Origin: Cephalotrichum gorgonifer | Taxonomy: Eukaryota > Ascomycota > Sordariomycetes > Microascales > Microascaceae | DNA: 64,000 nt | NCBI GenBank assembly: GCA_900312665.1 | Contig: ONZQ02000005.1 | Coordinates: forward strand, 784,119-848,118 | Direction: 5' to 3' | Part shown: in pieces, positions 46,756 through 56,006 of the stretch | Position numbering within the stretch: the first letter of the stretch is position 1 | Layout: each line of letters begins with the position of its first letter | Made by a program: the position numbers and the translations under genes | The notes under the pieces: generated by a model | The model's input: the letters and a program-made list of their open reading frames with translations, nothing else | Told to the model about the DNA's origin: nothing | The model's database searches: none

Positions 46756-48208
46756 CGCCCTGGGCAAAACCAGTGATATCTCCAAGAGACAGTCGCCACT
46801 CCGCCGCGCCCGAGTCCTCGTCGTGCCCCGACAGGACACTCCAGACCGACCCCCACGACTCTGCGAATCCATCATCAGAAAGCCCCTCCAACGTCTGATC
46901 GCTCACCCCCATATCCTTAATCACCGACTTGCCCATGGCCGGGCCGGGAGCCTGGGCCAGAAAGGCCACGTCGGCGTCGTAGTTTACGGCGAGGAAGGTT
47001 GCCTGGAGGAAGGCGCGGCCGAGCTCCCACCAGCCGTACTCCGTCTTATAGGGCTTGCAGGGGAAGTAGGGCGTCGGCTCCTTGACCAGTGGGGCAGTCA
47101 GGGTTAGATTGAGCAGCGCGAATGGGACCTTGATGGTGAAGTTGGCGTCGGCCCTGTCGGCTAGAGTGAAGGAGAGGTATGCGGGGGAGTTTACGATGCG
47201 GGCGAACTTGGGGTTGGCTGTGTCCCAGAGGTAGAGCTCGAGGTCAGAATCGAAGGTGACGGGGAGGTGTTTCGCGACTTCTGAGCAGGTGTCTGGTGGC
47301 AGATATATGTACGGAATGGTAGGGTTGGGTACTACCATTACAGACCCTTTCTTGCCCTCTAGCGTTTTGACGATGGTGGCGGCCTGCTCGTTGTCACCTG
47401 GTCCAGTGAATACGCTTATGGGGTCGAAGCTGCCGAAGGGCGATACCCCCGTCTCGACTCCAATGGCCACGTCGAGTAGGGAGATGAACGGAATACCAGG
47501 GGCGGATAGTGAAAAGGCACCTGCCTTGCCCACGATTCTGTTTTGCTCGTAACCCCCGAGTACCATAGAACCCGGCTGCTCAAACGCGGCGCTGCCGACG
47601 TGAACGCTAAACGACGTGGAGCCGATTTTGTTGCCCGACTTCAGCTGCTCTAAGATCGACGGGTGACTCTCAGAATCGCTGCCAACGCTCTCTTGATCGG
47701 CGACGGGGCTAAGACCGAAGATGCCGACCTCCTCCTTCAGCTGCCTCCCGTCCGGCAGCTGCCTGTTGAATTCGGCTGCCGCGACAATAGAGCCGTTCGC
47801 CTTCGCCGAAGTGTCCGATATCTTCTCCCAGAGGGTGATGGTCTCAAAATACCCCTTCCCAAGGCTGGAGGAGCCTAGAAATGGGCTTCCGAACCAGGTA
47901 TCTGTCATGCCCCTGCTTGCTCCCGTGGCGACGGCGGATCTCGAGTCCTCCGCCGAATACTTCCCGCCCGCCTCGACAGTCGGGATCTCGGTGGTGTCGG
48001 ACCCGCTCGGCCACATGGGCACGGGAACACCTCCAGCTCCCGCGAAGACGGCGAGGGCCTGCCAGGGACCATCTGGACCGAAGGTGCCTTTGGGGAAGCT
48101 TTTGCGAGCCCGTTCATCGGTAGTCCAGGTGAGCTGGATCGTGTCCGCAGCTTGGCAGAGCCGGGTGATGGTCACGACGGCCAGAAGGGGGTGGTCGTGC
48201 AAGCGCAT
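46736..48208 (-). CDS. Aspartic-protease-fold (peptidase A1-like) secreted protein without catalytic aspartates
   Basis: Single exon, 490 aa. The N-terminus MRLHDHPLLAVVTITRLCQA may be a weak signal peptide. The two-lobed pepsin fold is suggested by FGLSPVADQES (family G-I-x-G-L), SFSVHVGSAAFEQPGSMVLG followed by GYEQNRIVG, and WWELGRAFLQATFLAVNYD near the end, as in fungal A1-like proteins. At the place of the first DTGS, the sequence is GVPVPMWPSGS. At the place of the second DSGT, it is NPTIPYIYLP. Both catalytic Asp residues are therefore absent, so it is likely a non-proteolytic relative. The C-terminus lacks the membrane anchor that many fungal relatives have. Its last 20 bp overlap the convergent regulator. 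Confidence 0.7.
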   Translation of the reverse strand: MRLHDHPLLAVVTITRLCQAADTIQLTWTTDERARKSFPKGTFGPDGPWQALAVFAGAGGVPVPMWPSGSDTTEIPTVEAGGKYSAEDSRSAVATGASRGMTDTWFGSPFLGSSSLGKGYFETITLWEKISDTSAKANGSIVAAAEFNRQLPDGRQLKEEVGIFGLSPVADQESVGSDSESHPSILEQLKSGNKIGSTSFSVHVGSAAFEQPGSMVLGGYEQNRIVGKAGAFSLSAPGIPFISLLDVAIGVETGVSPFGSFDPISVFTGPGDNEQAATIVKTLEGKKGSVMVVPNPTIPYIYLPPDTCSEVAKHLPVTFDSDLELYLWDTANPKFARIVNSPAYLSFTLADRADANFTIKVPFALLNLTLTAPLVKEPTPYFPCKPYKTEYGWWELGRAFLQATFLAVNYDADVAFLAQAPGPAMGKSVIKDMGVSDQTLEGLSDDGFAESWGSVWSVLSGHDEDSGAAEWRLSLGDITGFAQGVMSALW

Positions 48209-48648
48209 GGTGCGCTCTACTATTGGTTAAAGAGTATAGAGGCCGCTGATCGCCACCAGGTGGTGATCGATAAGTGCACAAGTAATACTCCACGGCTAGA
48301 CAGGCGACCAGAGCATGGGATTAATCATAATCCTTGCGCGTCGCACTCTGCTCCGCGCGGGATGGATTACGCGGTACCTGGAGAGTTTCTCCTAATTTGC
48401 GAGCAGCCAATGGCATCCCAATGTGGCTAAGCTTCGGTGGTATTAGTGCCGGCCCCCTGTAAAGGGAATTTGTTATTGAGCTATTTCGGCACAGTCACTG
48501 CTTGGCACCCTCTGCCAGAGCCAGTATTAGCATATGCAACAGGCTATTACATCTAACTGGAAGAGGATGCGACTTCATGAGAATACCACACAAGTCAAGC
48601 AAGTACCTGCGAAGCGTTTGGGCCAGTCTACCCATCTACAAGCCTGGG
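48209..48648. other. Intergenic region, nothing recognised
   Basis: 440 bp between the start of the protease-like gene and the stop of the GTPase gene. No feature was recognised. Confidence 0.5.
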
Positions 48649-49549
48649 CTATAGGATTACACACTGTCCCTTTCGCCTTTTGCCCCTGCCCTTCGTCTTG
48701 ACATTCCTCTTTGGCGCATAAAGCGCAGCCCTCCCTGCCGCCTCGAAAACCTCGTCGACACCATCCCCGGTAAAGCTGGAACACTCAATATATTCGGCTG
48801 CCCCTATTTGGCGCGCCGCCTCTCCTCCTTGGTCCTTGCTAATAAATGCAGCCTTTTGAGAGCCATCTTGCTCAGACCCATCGCGCACGTCCTTCCTCAA
48901 CCCGACCAAGATAATTGGGACGCTTGGTACGAAGTGGTCGACTTCCGGCATCCACTACTTGACCCCATTTGCGTTAGGAATCTACATTTATGAAAACGTT
49001 GACTAACGTTTCCTAAGAGGAGCCTTTCCCGTTAAGATGGCCCCCGGGCGGGGGGGGGGGGGCGACAAGATAAGGATGAACCTACACGCTCCTCGATAAG
49101 GTAGAACAGGTCGGGACGGTCGATCGCAAAGGCAACCACAACGATATCGGTGCTCGGGTACTTTAGTGGTTCCAGGCGGCCGAAGTCGTATGCTCCTGCC
49201 GTATCCCATAGTGATAATTCAACCTGTAGCTTCGTACCAGCATCGTCTCGTATAACGCATTCATAAACTCCAGGGGCTTGATCGAAAGGTTGCTCCTGGA
49301 AGGTCGGGTTAATACTGTTCCTGCGCAGGTCAAATGGAAAAGCCAGTACAATGATGGGTACATATTCCTTAGGAGAAGGATCATACAGTTGGCGGATATC
49401 GGCCTTGTAAACCTGCTAGGAGCAGAGATGTCTTTCCAATACAATCGGGACCGACGAGCGTTAATTTCCTAGAGGTTTTAGTGCGATGACTGGACCTGGA
49501 GGTAATTAGGAATGGGAAACTAGGAAACCTACTTCCTAACCACCATCAT
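48649..49549 (-). CDS. Divergent Rho-type small GTPase
   Basis: Four exons on the minus strand: 49549-49533 (17 nt), 49468-49387, 49295-49086 and 48954-48649 (204 aa). All phases close. The first exon encodes only MMVVR plus part of a Lys; the second MET is an alternative start. G1 is LVGPDCIGKTSLLL (Rho normally GDGAVGKT). Switch I is reduced to YPPT followed by EQPFD. G3 is LWDTAGAYDFGRLEPLKYPS, close to Rho. G4 reads LVGLRKDVRD in place of T-K-x-D, and G5 is CSSFTGDGVDEVF. The C-terminus is basic (KTKGRGKRRKGQ) and ends in the CAAX box CVIL, whose Leu predicts geranylgeranylation and membrane attachment. It is probably a fast-evolving Rho-like GTPase in polarity or signalling rather than Rho1/Cdc42 itself. 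Intron 3 holds a run of 13 G at 49050-49062. Confidence 0.78.
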
Positions 49550-50062
49550 TAATACTAGTAAAACAACTAGATAACCAGGTACAGGGCCTATCCAGCCAGC
49601 TATCGATCGAGGTCGAGGATGGTGTCCTGGGCTCCAATTATGTGGAGTTGTGGGTAGTTAAGAGTGTGATGGCTAGGCAGCGACGTGGGTTGAAGGAGAC
49701 ATAGAGAGAGTGTGGGAATATTTGGCAGGATGGCAGGGGGTCACGGCGATCAGGACGAATCAACGAGTAGTCATATTAAGAGAATGATTGTAGGGTGACA
49801 AGATTTCATGGCCTCCGAAAAGGCTGAAATTACCTTTGCGGCATCGCATTGGGATTCCCATCCCTTGAAGAGCAGCTACAGCTGGCATACTTCCCGTTTC
49901 ATGGAGCTGGGCCAAGAGGAGGGGAAAAAGTGTTAAATTGTAGCGGATGTTCTGTGTTTCCTGAAGGGAGAAAGACAAACGGTTTGCATTTGCAGCGGTC
50001 AGGTGGCAACAGCCGTCGGTGAGTAATGGCTTACCCTTATGTAGAAATTTTGGACTACTACT
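49550..50062. other. Intergenic region between the GTPase and the U6 gene
   Basis: 513 bp. It is the presumed promoter of the GTPase (-) and of U6 (+). No clear TATA box was seen about 30 bp upstream of U6; the nearest candidate is TTATGTA at about 50037. Confidence 0.4.
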
Positions 50063-50163
50063 TTCGCCTTCGGGCATTTGGTCAATTTGCAAAAATACAG
50101 AGAAGATTAGCATGGTCCCTGCACAAGGATGACACGCTCAATCAAAGAGAAGCTAAACATTTT
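50063..50163 (+). ncRNA. U6 spliceosomal snRNA
   Basis: U6 snRNA forms the catalytic centre of the spliceosome with U2. Recognised from conserved pieces in order: a 5' stem GCC-TTCG-GGC (50066-50075); CATTTGGTCAATTTG, which also serves as the internal A box; the invariant ATACAGAGA box (50095-50103) followed by AGATTAGCATGG with the AGC triad; the internal stem-loop TCCCTGCACAAGGATGACAC; and a 3' tail CAAAGAGAAGC. A T-run (50160-50167) follows. The ends are approximate. Differences from usual fungal U6 are limited, such as GCAAAAATACAG for GAAACGATACAG. The conserved core is intact and Pol III signals are present, so it is likely functional. Confidence 0.88.
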
Positions 50164-50167
50164 TTTT
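50160..50167 (+). terminator. RNA polymerase III T-run terminator of U6
   Basis: Eight consecutive T directly follow the U6 3' tail. A second T-run of eleven (50205-50215) lies after the downstream B box. Confidence 0.75.
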
Positions 50168-50182
50168 CGCCGAAATCTCAGC

Positions 50183-50192
50183 GGTTCGATTC
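50183..50192 (+). promoter_or_regulatory. B box downstream of the U6 terminator
   Basis: GGTTCGATTC matches the TFIIIC B-box consensus GGTTCGANTC and sits 15 bp after the terminator, with no tRNA fold around it. In budding yeast the U6 gene also has a B box beyond its terminator, though further away. The assignment is inferred from position and sequence. Confidence 0.65.
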
Positions 50193-50215
50193 ACCGTTGA
50201 AACCATTTTTTTTTT

Positions 50216-50524
50216 CGCATCTTCATATTTCGCAACAATCAATAGTACTGGCACGTCTCGAATAGGTACACCTAATCTTAATTCTCATTCTATTTTTATT
50301 TCCTTTTTACTTGAACATTTGAAATCCAGGTAAATAGCAACAAAACACTAATATTTAGTTATTCTATTTGACCATGCAAACAGAGAGTGGCGAGATGTGT
50401 TAGTGTTATTACACCAAGGAAGCGGCACCACTCAACCTGACTAGGTATTATACTGAAATAGACAGGGAAAAGGACAGGAGTGGAGTAACAAGCGTCCTTA
50501 TATCAAACAATGTAGTCAAGGGCG
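50216..50524. other. AT-rich intergenic region
   Basis: About 300 bp of AT-rich DNA between the U6 region and the HAD gene stop. Nothing else was recognised. Confidence 0.5.
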
Positions 50525-51208
50525 CTACAAAAAGTCCCTGAGAGTGTCGTCAAGTGTGCGACCCTCCCTCAACGGAACTGCATCCCCCTTCTTATCCAAC
50601 CCAACCCTATTATGCCAAACAACCTTCATGCCAGCCTTGGTCGCGCCGTCAACATCCCCAGCGCTCCCCGCGACAAATAGCGCATCACGGGCATCTACCC
50701 CCAGCGCAACCAAGATAGCCTCATAAGCCTTCCCGACAGGCTTGTAAAACCCACTCTCCTCAGCGGTAACAACGGCATCAAACACACCGTCCCCCGCTGC
50801 TGCGCCCACGCGTTCACTGACCCTCTGGGCCGCGACGTTTCCCATACGTATCGAGCAATTTGTCACCACCCCAAGCTTATACCCCCGAGCTTTCAGCTGC
50901 CCCAGAATTTCCCCGGCCTCTGGCCACGCCTGGAGAGTTCCCCAGTCGCGCAGGAGAGCCTCTGGGGCAGACTCGGGCAAGCCGACGGCGCGGGCGGCTT
51001 CCCTGACATGGTCCTCGTAGGGGGTGTAAGCTCCTACGGCGAAGGTGGTTGCTAAGTAGTGCGCGCGCCAGCGCCTGCCTTCCTCGGGGGTTCTTGATGG
51101 GGTGGACGCGTCCCAGAGGGTCCATGAGTCTATGAGGCCTGTGAGGAGGTCGAATATAATGGCTTTAGGCCGCCAGGTAGGTGACTCAGTGGCCTGGGAG
51201 ACGGACAT
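50525..51208 (-). CDS. HAD-superfamily hydrolase (haloacid dehalogenase-like)
   Basis: Single exon, 227 aa. Motif I is AIIFDLLTGLIDSWTLW (Asp nucleophile). Motif II is GVVTNCS, motif III the Lys in GFYKPVGKAYEAIL, and motif IV FVAGSAGDVDGATKAGMKVV, then WHNRVGL. The cap region contains GRRWRAHYLATTFAVGAYTPYEDHVREAA. This DLLT-type subfamily occurs in fungi and bacteria and resembles 2-haloacid dehalogenases, but its substrate is not established. The second acidic residue usual in phosphatases (DxD) is missing from motif I, as in dehalogenases. It is on the same strand as, and downstream of, the D-serine dehydratase gene with 713 bp between them. A joint role in D-amino acid metabolism is possible but inferred. 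Confidence 0.85.
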   Translation of the reverse strand: MSVSQATESPTWRPKAIIFDLLTGLIDSWTLWDASTPSRTPEEGRRWRAHYLATTFAVGAYTPYEDHVREAARAVGLPESAPEALLRDWGTLQAWPEAGEILGQLKARGYKLGVVTNCSIRMGNVAAQRVSERVGAAAGDGVFDAVVTAEESGFYKPVGKAYEAILVALGVDARDALFVAGSAGDVDGATKAGMKVVWHNRVGLDKKGDAVPLREGRTLDDTLRDFL

Positions 51209-51921
51209 GGTAGTGGTTGAGATTCAGAAGTGAGGGATAAGTTAACTCCGTAGGAAAGGTGGCTGTCCAATCTAGAGGAAAAACTGCAATATCTGTTGTG
51301 GTGGCTTCGGCAAAGCTCGTTTTGAAGGGTTTTTCAATTGGTGCTGCAATAGAGAGAGGGGCATCTATCCTAATTCAGATCGGAGAGAAAATGGGTCGTC
51401 AACTAAGTCAGGCATTACCGGGACCTTTTTGTGATGATGTAGCTGTGCATATCGAGTGTGACAGGGGATTAATGTTGCCTTTGAGTCAGCAAACGCTAAG
51501 CTTGATGTGGTGGGCGAGAGCGATGGAGCTCTTCCCAAGGCCAAAATGACGCGGCCTTGAAAGGACGGGGAGATGCTCAGATTGCTAACATGGATTCTCC
51601 ACATTCTCCTCGAATCAAATCTCGAGAGTAGGGGAGGCATGATTCGACTTCGCCCAACTTTGCCGGCCATCCCCGACATGGTCCTAACACATCCCTCGCT
51701 AATGTCTGACTCATATTATGAGTGCCCTTTCGGCAATCCGGCCAAGAGATGGCGGCAGTAAGAACATGAAGGCGTACCTCCGTCAAGGAACAATTGCAAG
51801 TGCTGCTCACGGGATACAAGTGCTATTCACGGGGGTGGTTTGAGTTGATGCGAAAATACATGTACCAATGAAAAGCCGTGTTTCTTCGGCTCAGGCTATC
51901 ATCTAAACATAAGAGTGAAAT
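51209..51921. other. Intergenic region upstream of the HAD gene, with a short direct repeat
   Basis: 713 bp. A 17-bp direct repeat CAAGTGCT[GC/AT]TCACGGG occurs at 51797-51813 and 51817-51833, 20 bp apart. No gene was recognised. Confidence 0.5.
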
Positions 51922-53400
51922 CTACCATCCACTTGCCCTGACCCAGACGTCCACAACACGAGTCGCGCTCTGTCCATCATCTGATGAATCGACCACCAAA
52001 TACCAGCCATACATGGCTCCAGCGATACATGCGTGGTTTGGATATATGCGGATACTATCTCCGACTGCAAGTGGTATCGGAGGCAGATCTCCCTGGCCCT
52101 CCCCCTCCACATCCACATCCCATTCCCATGAGACGATGCAGTGTTCCTGGCTGACCCGGTCGACAACCAACCGACGCGCGAGCTTCGAACCGGGTGAGTA
52201 GCTCTCCCTGTCCACAATGCCCCAGCCCTTATACGCCACGCACGGCTCCCTCCCCAAGCCCAACACCCCTACAGCGACGAGTGCCTCGGGCCGCCGCCGC
52301 TCACCGTCGTTATAGATGCTGCAGACCTCGGCCACCACAGAGACAGCTATCTCGTCCTCGTAGTCGCCAAGACCGACCCGCGACTTTGTGGAGAGCTGCT
52401 GCACGTCGAGGACAGAATACACACCCGCGTGGAGCTCGAGTTTTGTGCGGAATCCACCCGGTCCGTCCACCGCAACTGCGCGGATGGTCTCTCGCAGGGA
52501 CTCGGCGCCCTCTGATAACTTCCCTTCCGGCCCCACCAGGTTTTCGGCAGCTGTGACTTGGGGCGAGGCCCCGACGCTAATCGTAATCTCCTTGTCTTTG
52601 GGGAACAGATGCTCGTTCTTGCGTAGAGCGTCGAGGCACCCGTGAATCTCACCCTCGAGGTTGGCCATTGCCTGCTTCGGCGTCGTGTCGTTGTAGCTGA
52701 GGCTACTGTGCGAGTAGAGGCCGACGAAATTGGCCTTGCCTTGGTTCTCGAGATCCATCAACTTAGCGATTAAGTCGCCCTTGTTGATTCCCGAGGGGGG
52801 CAGACCCGCGCGGTGATAGCCTGTATCCACTTTTAAGTACACGCCGGCCGGGAACCCTGCCTCCTCGAAGAAGCGGGCGACTGGGTCGAGTTGGGCTACG
52901 TTATCGACGAGGACGGAGATGCTGCCATGGCCCAGTTGAAGGCCCAAGGCTGCTAGCTGAGTGACTTGGGAGGGCGGCAAGGGAATCCCGTAGAGGACGT
53001 TGATGTTGCGACCACTATCCCTGAACTCCTCCAGGACGGGCAGCAGATGCTCAAGTTCGGCCAAGGTTGACACCACCAAGTTGATGTCTTTGCTCGTTTC
53101 ACCGGCTTGCAGCCGGGTTCCTTCCTTCGTCTGTTGAATTTTTTTGGCGTTAATAATCAGGTGAACACGGACCGGAGATCCATTCAGTGGGTGCATTTGT
53201 GAAATTACCTTGTGAGTCTTGACATGCGCGCGGAGGCCCACTCCCAGAGCGTCTACGGCCCCTAGTAGAGACTCGCAGTGCCGTCGCATCTTGGCCCTGT
53301 CGAGCACCGTGGCAGGCTTAGGGACTTGGCTGATATCTTTGCCGACATAAAATCGCCGCAAGTCGTCAACGCTGGGGGCTAATCTCTGTGGGACGGCCAT
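51922..53400 (-). CDS. DSD1: D-serine dehydratase (Dsd1 type, fold-type III PLP enzyme)
   Basis: Two exons on the minus strand: 53400-53209 and 53130-51922 (466 aa). The enzyme converts D-serine to pyruvate and ammonia using PLP and zinc. The PLP-lysine motif is LRAHVKTHK (Lys about 61) at the end of exon 1. Further landmarks are FVGLYSHSSLSY, SVGASPQVTAAEN, LELHAGVYSVLDVQQ and the zinc-binding YPNHACIAGAMYGWYLVVD near the C-terminus. The 78-bp intron (donor GTAATT, acceptor CAACAG) has a length divisible by three and no stop. Unspliced reading gives a continuous 492-codon frame, but it would insert 26 residues right after the PLP motif, where the family has none. Splicing is therefore preferred. 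The start MAVPQRLAPSVDDLRRFYVG fits the family. Confidence 0.92.
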   Translation of the reverse strand: MAVPQRLAPSVDDLRRFYVGKDISQVPKPATVLDRAKMRRHCESLLGAVDALGVGLRAHVKTHKVISQMHPLNGSPVRVHLIINAKKIQQTKEGTRLQAGETSKDINLVVSTLAELEHLLPVLEEFRDSGRNINVLYGIPLPPSQVTQLAALGLQLGHGSISVLVDNVAQLDPVARFFEEAGFPAGVYLKVDTGYHRAGLPPSGINKGDLIAKLMDLENQGKANFVGLYSHSSLSYNDTTPKQAMANLEGEIHGCLDALRKNEHLFPKDKEITISVGASPQVTAAENLVGPEGKLSEGAESLRETIRAVAVDGPGGFRTKLELHAGVYSVLDVQQLSTKSRVGLGDYEDEIAVSVVAEVCSIYNDGERRRPEALVAVGVLGLGREPCVAYKGWGIVDRESYSPGSKLARRLVVDRVSQEHCIVSWEWDVDVEGEGQGDLPPIPLAVGDSIRIYPNHACIAGAMYGWYLVVDSSDDGQSATRVVDVWVRASGW

Positions 53401-53971
53401 GATGGGCGCTTGAAGTTGAGAAGGGAGGGAATGCTGGGTTGGGCGTCTGAGTGCGTGCAGAGGTGAAAAAAGGGATTGGCGTAACTAGATGGGATCCGTC
53501 AGGTCTTCTGCGGCTTATCAATTTGTTATTTTGAGTAAACGGCTGGTGTTATTTGAAGCTCGAGGCTTTCATACAGAGTAGTAGCCAGTAGCCGGAATCG
53601 GAGCTATGGACGGGAAGGGAATGAAGTCGTTAGACTAGTCGGTAAGCGGCATATCCTGTGCCTTTATCCCACTATACCAAAACGGGTGCGCGGGTGCGAT
53701 GAGGTCATGCCCCACGTTAATAGTGCGGGGGGGAGGCGGCGCTAACTGACTCCTAGCCCCATCACGGAGGAGATTGCACAGAGGGATCCGGGAAACCCCG
53801 ATAGCGGGTAAGTTACTCGTACAACCTTTTGGATAATCTAATTACGTATTCAAGTATTACCAGGTACGCAAGCAGTTGCGGTTGCTAGAGAAGTTTCCAC
53901 GACGCTGGTGGTTGGAGGAGCAGATGCGAGCATGGCCTCAAGGGCGTGGGCGATTAGCTCTAGCCCAACCC
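53401..53971. other. Promoter region of the D-serine dehydratase gene
   Basis: 571 bp between the dehydratase start and the stop of the upstream regulator. No distinct element was recognised. Confidence 0.5.
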
Positions 53972-56006
53972 TTACAATGCCATGATGTATGACGACATCC
54001 TCCCAGTGGTTCTACACCTCCCGTAAACACATACAGAGGTGAGATGTTGGCTAGAGTAAGAGCCGAGCTTGCCACTGCCACCTTCGTCGTCCACCGCCTG
54101 GAACAGGGAAACCACATCCCGCCCGTCCGCCCGCTCGCGGTTGACGAGGCGCAAGATGTCGAGGACCTGGAACACAGGAAAGTTGCCCTCCTCAAACGCG
54201 TCTCCCTTCAGGCGCTCCTCCAGCCAGTCCTGCATCCAGAGTCCCACGGCGGGGTTGCGCGACCGCATGATGCAATCCGGCAATAGGCTGACGAAGCCAA
54301 TCGTGTAGACATTCAGTCGGACGCACTCCTCCCAGTCGAGCCCGGCTGCTATCCGCAGCAGAGTAAGAATCCAAGGTTCCGCCTCCTCGTACTTATCGTC
54401 GACGTCGACATGGGATGTAAGCTCGAAGCTCTCGAGTGGGCCGATGCACTGCATGACTCTGGCGGTGACGTAGTATGCGAAATTCATAGCTGAGGCTTGG
54501 GACTTGAAGTATAACGGTTGGATATCTAGCCCCCTCCGGCCCGGGGCTGCCGCGTGGGGCCCTTTGTCTTGATAGAACTCTGGGAGGAAGGCAATCCAAT
54601 CGTCCAACTTTTTCGACTGAACCTGAAGTAACGTCGCATATTCTCCGAGAGTGAGATTGAGTAGAAGGGCAATATCTGACTGCTCGGAGCCTGCCGGAAT
54701 CGACGCGGCAGTAGCACCATCCTGGGGATCTTTACCCCAGCATCTATCCCAGCATGAAGCGACAGCCGCGGTATTGAGGCGGTGAGTCTCGCAAAGAATC
54801 GTAAGGACAGTTGCCCTCGGATGACTCGTCGGGTTCAGCACAGACTCCGCCTGGGGGCCAAGCGGCGGTTGGGTGCCGTGACTCCAGTGGAAGCTCGGAG
54901 TACTGAAGTGCACCCTCCGCCAGTAGTTCTGCGTCTCGACCTCGACCCACGCCGCCAGGAGCCCGGCCCCATGCCGAATCATCCAGCCCGGGTTGCTCCG
55001 CATCAGCTTCTTCGCGCCGTCGGAATGAACACGATACTCTCGGAAATTGCCCATCGACGACTCCAGGTAGCAGAAGAACACCAGGATGGCAAGACCGAGG
55101 TTGGGATTGGCGTCGAAGGCCTGGGGATCCCACCACGCCACCTTGCGCATCACGGCGCCGTAGTGCTCGTGGCTGAGGGACTCGTGGCCGGCGTCAGGCC
55201 GGAAGCAGAGCCCCGGCGAGCGTGAGGTATTGAACAATTTTCCCTGCGGCTGGATGCGACTTAGACGACAGGCTGAGAGGGCGACGATGATGTCCGTCAT
55301 GAGAAGTTCTGGGCCGAGGAGACTTTCGACCTGGTGGAATGATGTGTGCAGCGCCGGCAGGCATTTCTTTCTCCAGACTTCTGTATAAAAAATGACGGGG
55401 TATACGGGATCTCGATGTGGTAGAAGGGCCGGGGGCATGTATAGGTGCTCCTCTTCTGTGCGCTCACGATTGGCTGTTTCTATGTTCTCCGGGATTCCGG
55501 GTATTTTGTTATGGCACAATGAGGAGTCACCACCAAATGAGCTCCATCCAGCGTCTAACAAAGCGCCGCATGGACCTTGGGGGGGCCAGCCAATAACCCC
55601 ATCAGAGCCTTCTTTGGCAGCGTAGGCTTGCGAGACTAGAGGTGGTGCCCAAAACCCCCCAGCGTGCCCTGACGAGATTTGATCTGCGGAGATGCTGGAA
55701 CTAGGAGCATTGGTTTTAACTAAGTTGTCGCGCTTCCGATGTTGATCTGAACACCCGGTTCCTAGGACATTGCGGAACTCAAGCTTCGGCGAGAATTGCT
55801 CACACAGTCTCCCGAGCCTTGTGCAGGTGCCACAAGAGGGTTTCTGCTCGTCACACTATAATGCTATCATTAGCCCTAAGTTACCCTTGCTCACTTGGAG
55901 GCGGAGCACACGCGACCTTTGTCCGTCTCTTTCTACAGCTTTTACACCCCGTGCGGGTGCGGACGATGTTTGTCTTTTTCTTGCGGGGAGGGGCCGGCTT
56001 GTACAT
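53972..56006 (-). CDS. Zn2Cys6 transcription factor (ARCA-like)
   Basis: Two exons on the minus strand: 56006-55917 and 55855-53972 (657 aa). The zinc cluster is divided by the intron: RTGCKSCRKRRTK ends exon 1 (donor GTCGCG) and CDEQKPSCGTCTRLGRLCE begins exon 2 (acceptor TATAG), giving six correctly spaced cysteines. The start MYKPAPPRKKKTN is basic. The C-terminal part is the fungal-specific regulatory domain of the ARCA-like group: FYTEVWRKKCLPALHTSFHQ, LMTDIIVALSACRLSRIQP, HEHYGAVMRKVAWWDPQAF, LVFFCYLESSMGNFREYRVH and LLAAWVEVETQNYWRR. The final residues (after AVDDEGGSGKL) are less convincing, and a late intron is possible. The gene lies upstream of the D-serine dehydratase on the same strand and may control it, but that is inferred. 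Confidence 0.83.
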
